DNA of 7,476 bases from an uncultured Treponema sp. (GTDB taxonomy: Bacteria > Spirochaetota > Spirochaetia > Treponematales > Treponemataceae): contig CAMOEE010000124.1 in NCBI GenBank assembly GCA_946611835.1, forward strand, positions 1 to 7,476, in the 5' to 3' direction. Below the pieces are notes generated by a model that had not been told where the DNA came from, did not search any database, and saw nothing but the letters and a program-made list of their open reading frames with translations. Every line of letters begins with the position of its first letter. Positions within the stretch are counted from its first letter, which is position 1. The translations under genes were made by a program, and so were the position numbers. This document shows positions 5,962 to 7,476 of the stretch, piece by piece.

Positions 5962-6063
5962 ATGAAGCAGATTACTTGCGCTATTCAGGACAGTTTTGAT
6001 GCGGTAAAATTTTTGGATGAGGTTAAGGAAAGCCCTGAATATCAGTTTCGTTTTTGGGGATAA
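5962..6063 (+). pseudogene. Orphaned 5' end of a FIST-domain gene (33 codons)
   Basis: The ATG at 5962 has a plausible ribosome binding site, GGAG (5948-5951), 10 nt upstream. It encodes 33 residues beginning MKQITCAIQDSFDAVKFLDE and stops at 6061-6063. The opening resembles the start of FIST sensor proteins, but the body of the FIST N-terminal domain is absent. From about 6040 onward the similarity continues in another frame as ISFVFGDKIYENG, which belongs near the end of that domain. The simplest reading is that this is the original start of the downstream FIST-GGDEF gene, cut off by an internal deletion whose length is not a multiple of three. Confidence 0.6.
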
Positions 6064-7360
6064 GATTTATGAGAACGGCGTTGTCATTGTTTTATTCAGA
6101 GGAGAAAAACTCAAGATATATGCTGAGTCAAGTTTGGGCTGGACTCCGATTGGAAAAGAATTCACTGTCACGGATGTCGCAGATAAACATATCCTCAAAA
6201 CGCTTGATAATGAAGTCGCAGGCCAGGTCTACAAGCAGTATCTTGGTGTCAGCGCATCAGACAATTTCATTGAAAACACATGTGAATTTCCTTTCATGTT
6301 GAAGCGAGGCGATAAATGGATCGCAAGAATGCCTATTGAAAAGGACAAAAATGGCTTCATTCATTTTACGGCGGACATTCACACCGGGGAAAAACTCGTC
6401 TTCTCTTACGGCTCAAAAAAACTTATCCTGCAGCAGTCCTTCAATCTTGCAGAATACATGAGCAGGAAAAATCTAGAGGGGCTTTTGATTCATGTCTGCA
6501 GGAACAGGCGCATTTACCTTAAGGACGAGGAGCTTCTGGAGCTTCAGGCTTTTTCAAATTTCTACCGTGAGACGGCAGGCTGCTTTGCCTTTGCGGAAAT
6601 TTTGTACAAGCATAATGGCGGAGGCTTGCAGAACAGCGCACTCGTTGCCATTGGATTCCGGGAATTTGAAAATATCAGCGAAAAACTTAATGACGAGGAC
6701 TGTTACATAGACCTTTACAGTAAGAAAAAATTCATTTCTTTCAACACTGATAATGATTTTTCTGTAAGCAAAGAAAGCAATCCCCTTCCCTTTGAGGAAA
6801 GGCTTGTGAATTTCCTTAATGCGACGAGCCGTGACCTCTATCTTGCCAACCAGAAACTTGAAGAGGCAGCCACGACCGACGGGCTCACCAGACTTTTCAA
6901 CAGGAAGAAAATCTCAGAGCTGATAAATTCCGAGCTTACGAAACAAAAGAAACACAGAAAAATGAGTCTGATTATGTTCGACATAGACAATTTCAAGCGC
7001 ATAAACGACACTTATGGCCATGATATGGGCGACGAGGTTCTCTCAAGAATCGCACAGACGGCAAAAAACTGCATAAGGTCTCAGGATTCAATAGGCCGAT
7101 GGGGCGGCGAGGAATTCATGATACTTCTTCCAGATTCTGAAAAGCCTGAGGCGGCAGAAGTCGCAGAGAAAATCCGTGTAGCAATCAATTCCCTGGAATG
7201 GGAAAAAATGCCTGCGATAAGCGTTTCCCTTGGCGTAGCTCAGGTGCGTGAGGATGACGAGCTTAAAATGCTGTACAAGAGGGCTGACGAAAGGCTTTAT
7301 TACGCAAAAATGCACGGAAAGAATCAGGTGATAACCGATGACATTACAGAGAAAGTGTGA
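6017..7360 (+). CDS. N-terminally truncated FIST-GGDEF diguanylate cyclase
   Basis: 447 residues. Residues about 11-75 match the last part of a FIST N-terminal domain (GDKIYENGVV, then GWTPIGKEFTVT at 41-52). About 70-215 match the FIST C-terminal domain, including the ETAGCFAFAEI segment (185-195). FIST domains are intracellular ligand sensors thought to bind small molecules such as amino acids. A helical, coiled-coil-like linker (about 257-285) leads to a complete GGDEF domain: DGLTRLFNR (288-296), FDIDNFKRINDTYGH (321-335), the inhibitory I-site RSQD (354-357) and the active loop GGEEF (363-367). The cyclase should be catalytically competent and product-inhibited. Roughly 100-150 residues of FIST sequence are missing at the N-terminus. 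The ATG at 6017 lacks a good ribosome binding site and overlaps the out-of-frame start at 5962, so expression may be weak or coupled to that short frame. It follows the ATP-grasp gene, probably in one transcript. It could be a pseudogene, or a cyclase freed of its sensor. Confidence 0.75.
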   Translation: MRLRKALNISFVFGDKIYENGVVIVLFRGEKLKIYAESSLGWTPIGKEFTVTDVADKHILKTLDNEVAGQVYKQYLGVSASDNFIENTCEFPFMLKRGDKWIARMPIEKDKNGFIHFTADIHTGEKLVFSYGSKKLILQQSFNLAEYMSRKNLEGLLIHVCRNRRIYLKDEELLELQAFSNFYRETAGCFAFAEILYKHNGGGLQNSALVAIGFREFENISEKLNDEDCYIDLYSKKKFISFNTDNDFSVSKESNPLPFEERLVNFLNATSRDLYLANQKLEEAATTDGLTRLFNRKKISELINSELTKQKKHRKMSLIMFDIDNFKRINDTYGHDMGDEVLSRIAQTAKNCIRSQDSIGRWGGEEFMILLPDSEKPEAAEVAEKIRVAINSLEWEKMPAISVSLGVAQVREDDELKMLYKRADERLYYAKMHGKNQVITDDITEKV

Positions 7361-7405
7361 TTTTCCATATTTATAATTGCAAAATATTCAATATCATATT
7401 AAAAA

Positions 7406-7476
7406 CATCTCACTTTACGCATAGGGAGCGACGGCGAAGCCGGCAAAAGTCGTGAGACGACTTTTGAGCGAGATGA
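7406..7476. repeat. GC-rich palindromic intergenic element at the window end
   Basis: After an AT-rich stretch (7361-7405) comes a dense palindromic block: CGGC-GAA-GCCG (7432-7442), then CAAAAGTCGT-GAG-ACGACTTTTG (7444-7466, a 10-bp perfect stem). CATCTC (7406-7411) and GAGATG (7470-7475) form an outer inverted pair. It shares AGGGAGCGA with 1475-1483. The 10-bp hairpin ends in TTTT within its own stem and could serve as a modest terminator for the FIST-GGDEF gene. The architecture suggests a REP-like dispersed repeat, possibly continuing beyond the window. Confidence 0.55.

Noticed and set aside
6017..6063. Programmed ribosomal frameshift joining the 5962 frame to the 6017 frame
   Set aside because: No recognised slippery sequence or stimulatory structure is visible in the overlap, and joining the frames would still lack most of the FIST N-terminal domain. 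A deletion explains the data better.

Overview
The window looks like chromosomal DNA of a Treponema-like spirochaete. The basis is the class II fructose-bisphosphate aldolase, whose sequence recalls treponemal enzymes, the FIST-GGDEF architecture, AT-rich intergenic DNA around moderately GC coding DNA, and short GC-rich intergenic repeats. This is recognition from memory, not a database search, so confidence is moderate. No tRNA, rRNA, CRISPR array, transposase or phage gene was seen.

Layout. Positions 1-240 are an AT-rich leader with no credible gene, carrying a possible promoter and a clear ribosome binding site for fba (241-1239, +). fba converges on an acetolactate synthase large-subunit gene (1625-3346, -). 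The 385 bp between their stop codons form an unusual intergenic module. Arrays of a 7-bp repeat sit immediately after both stop codons, in inverted orientation. Between them are a hairpin, a strong bidirectional terminator and a GC-rich repeat-like block. Upstream of ilvB, on the same strand and only 34 bp away, is a GGDEF-GAF diguanylate cyclase (3381-4454, -). A short divergent region (4455-4539) separates it from an ATP-grasp ligase of unknown substrate (4540-5907, +). The best promoter in the window lies there, placed so that transcription should begin at the ATP-grasp start codon. The ATP-grasp gene is followed by a FIST-GGDEF gene that has lost much of its N-terminal sensor domain: an orphan 33-codon start (5962-6063) is out of frame with the rest (6017-7360). 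The window ends in another GC-rich palindromic intergenic element.

How the genes may work together. fba (glycolysis/gluconeogenesis) and ilvB (branched-chain amino acids) are housekeeping genes. The central segment holds two cyclic-di-GMP synthase genes facing away from each other around an ATP-grasp gene. One cyclase has an intact product-inhibition site and a damaged FIST input. The other lacks that site and carries its likely GAF input at the C-terminus. No c-di-GMP phosphodiesterase, PilZ effector or regulatory subunit ilvN is in the window, so any functional link is inference. I do not see a clearly new multi-gene system. The most notable points are the heptamer-bounded intergenic module, the predicted leaderless ATP-grasp transcript and the internal deletion in the FIST gene.
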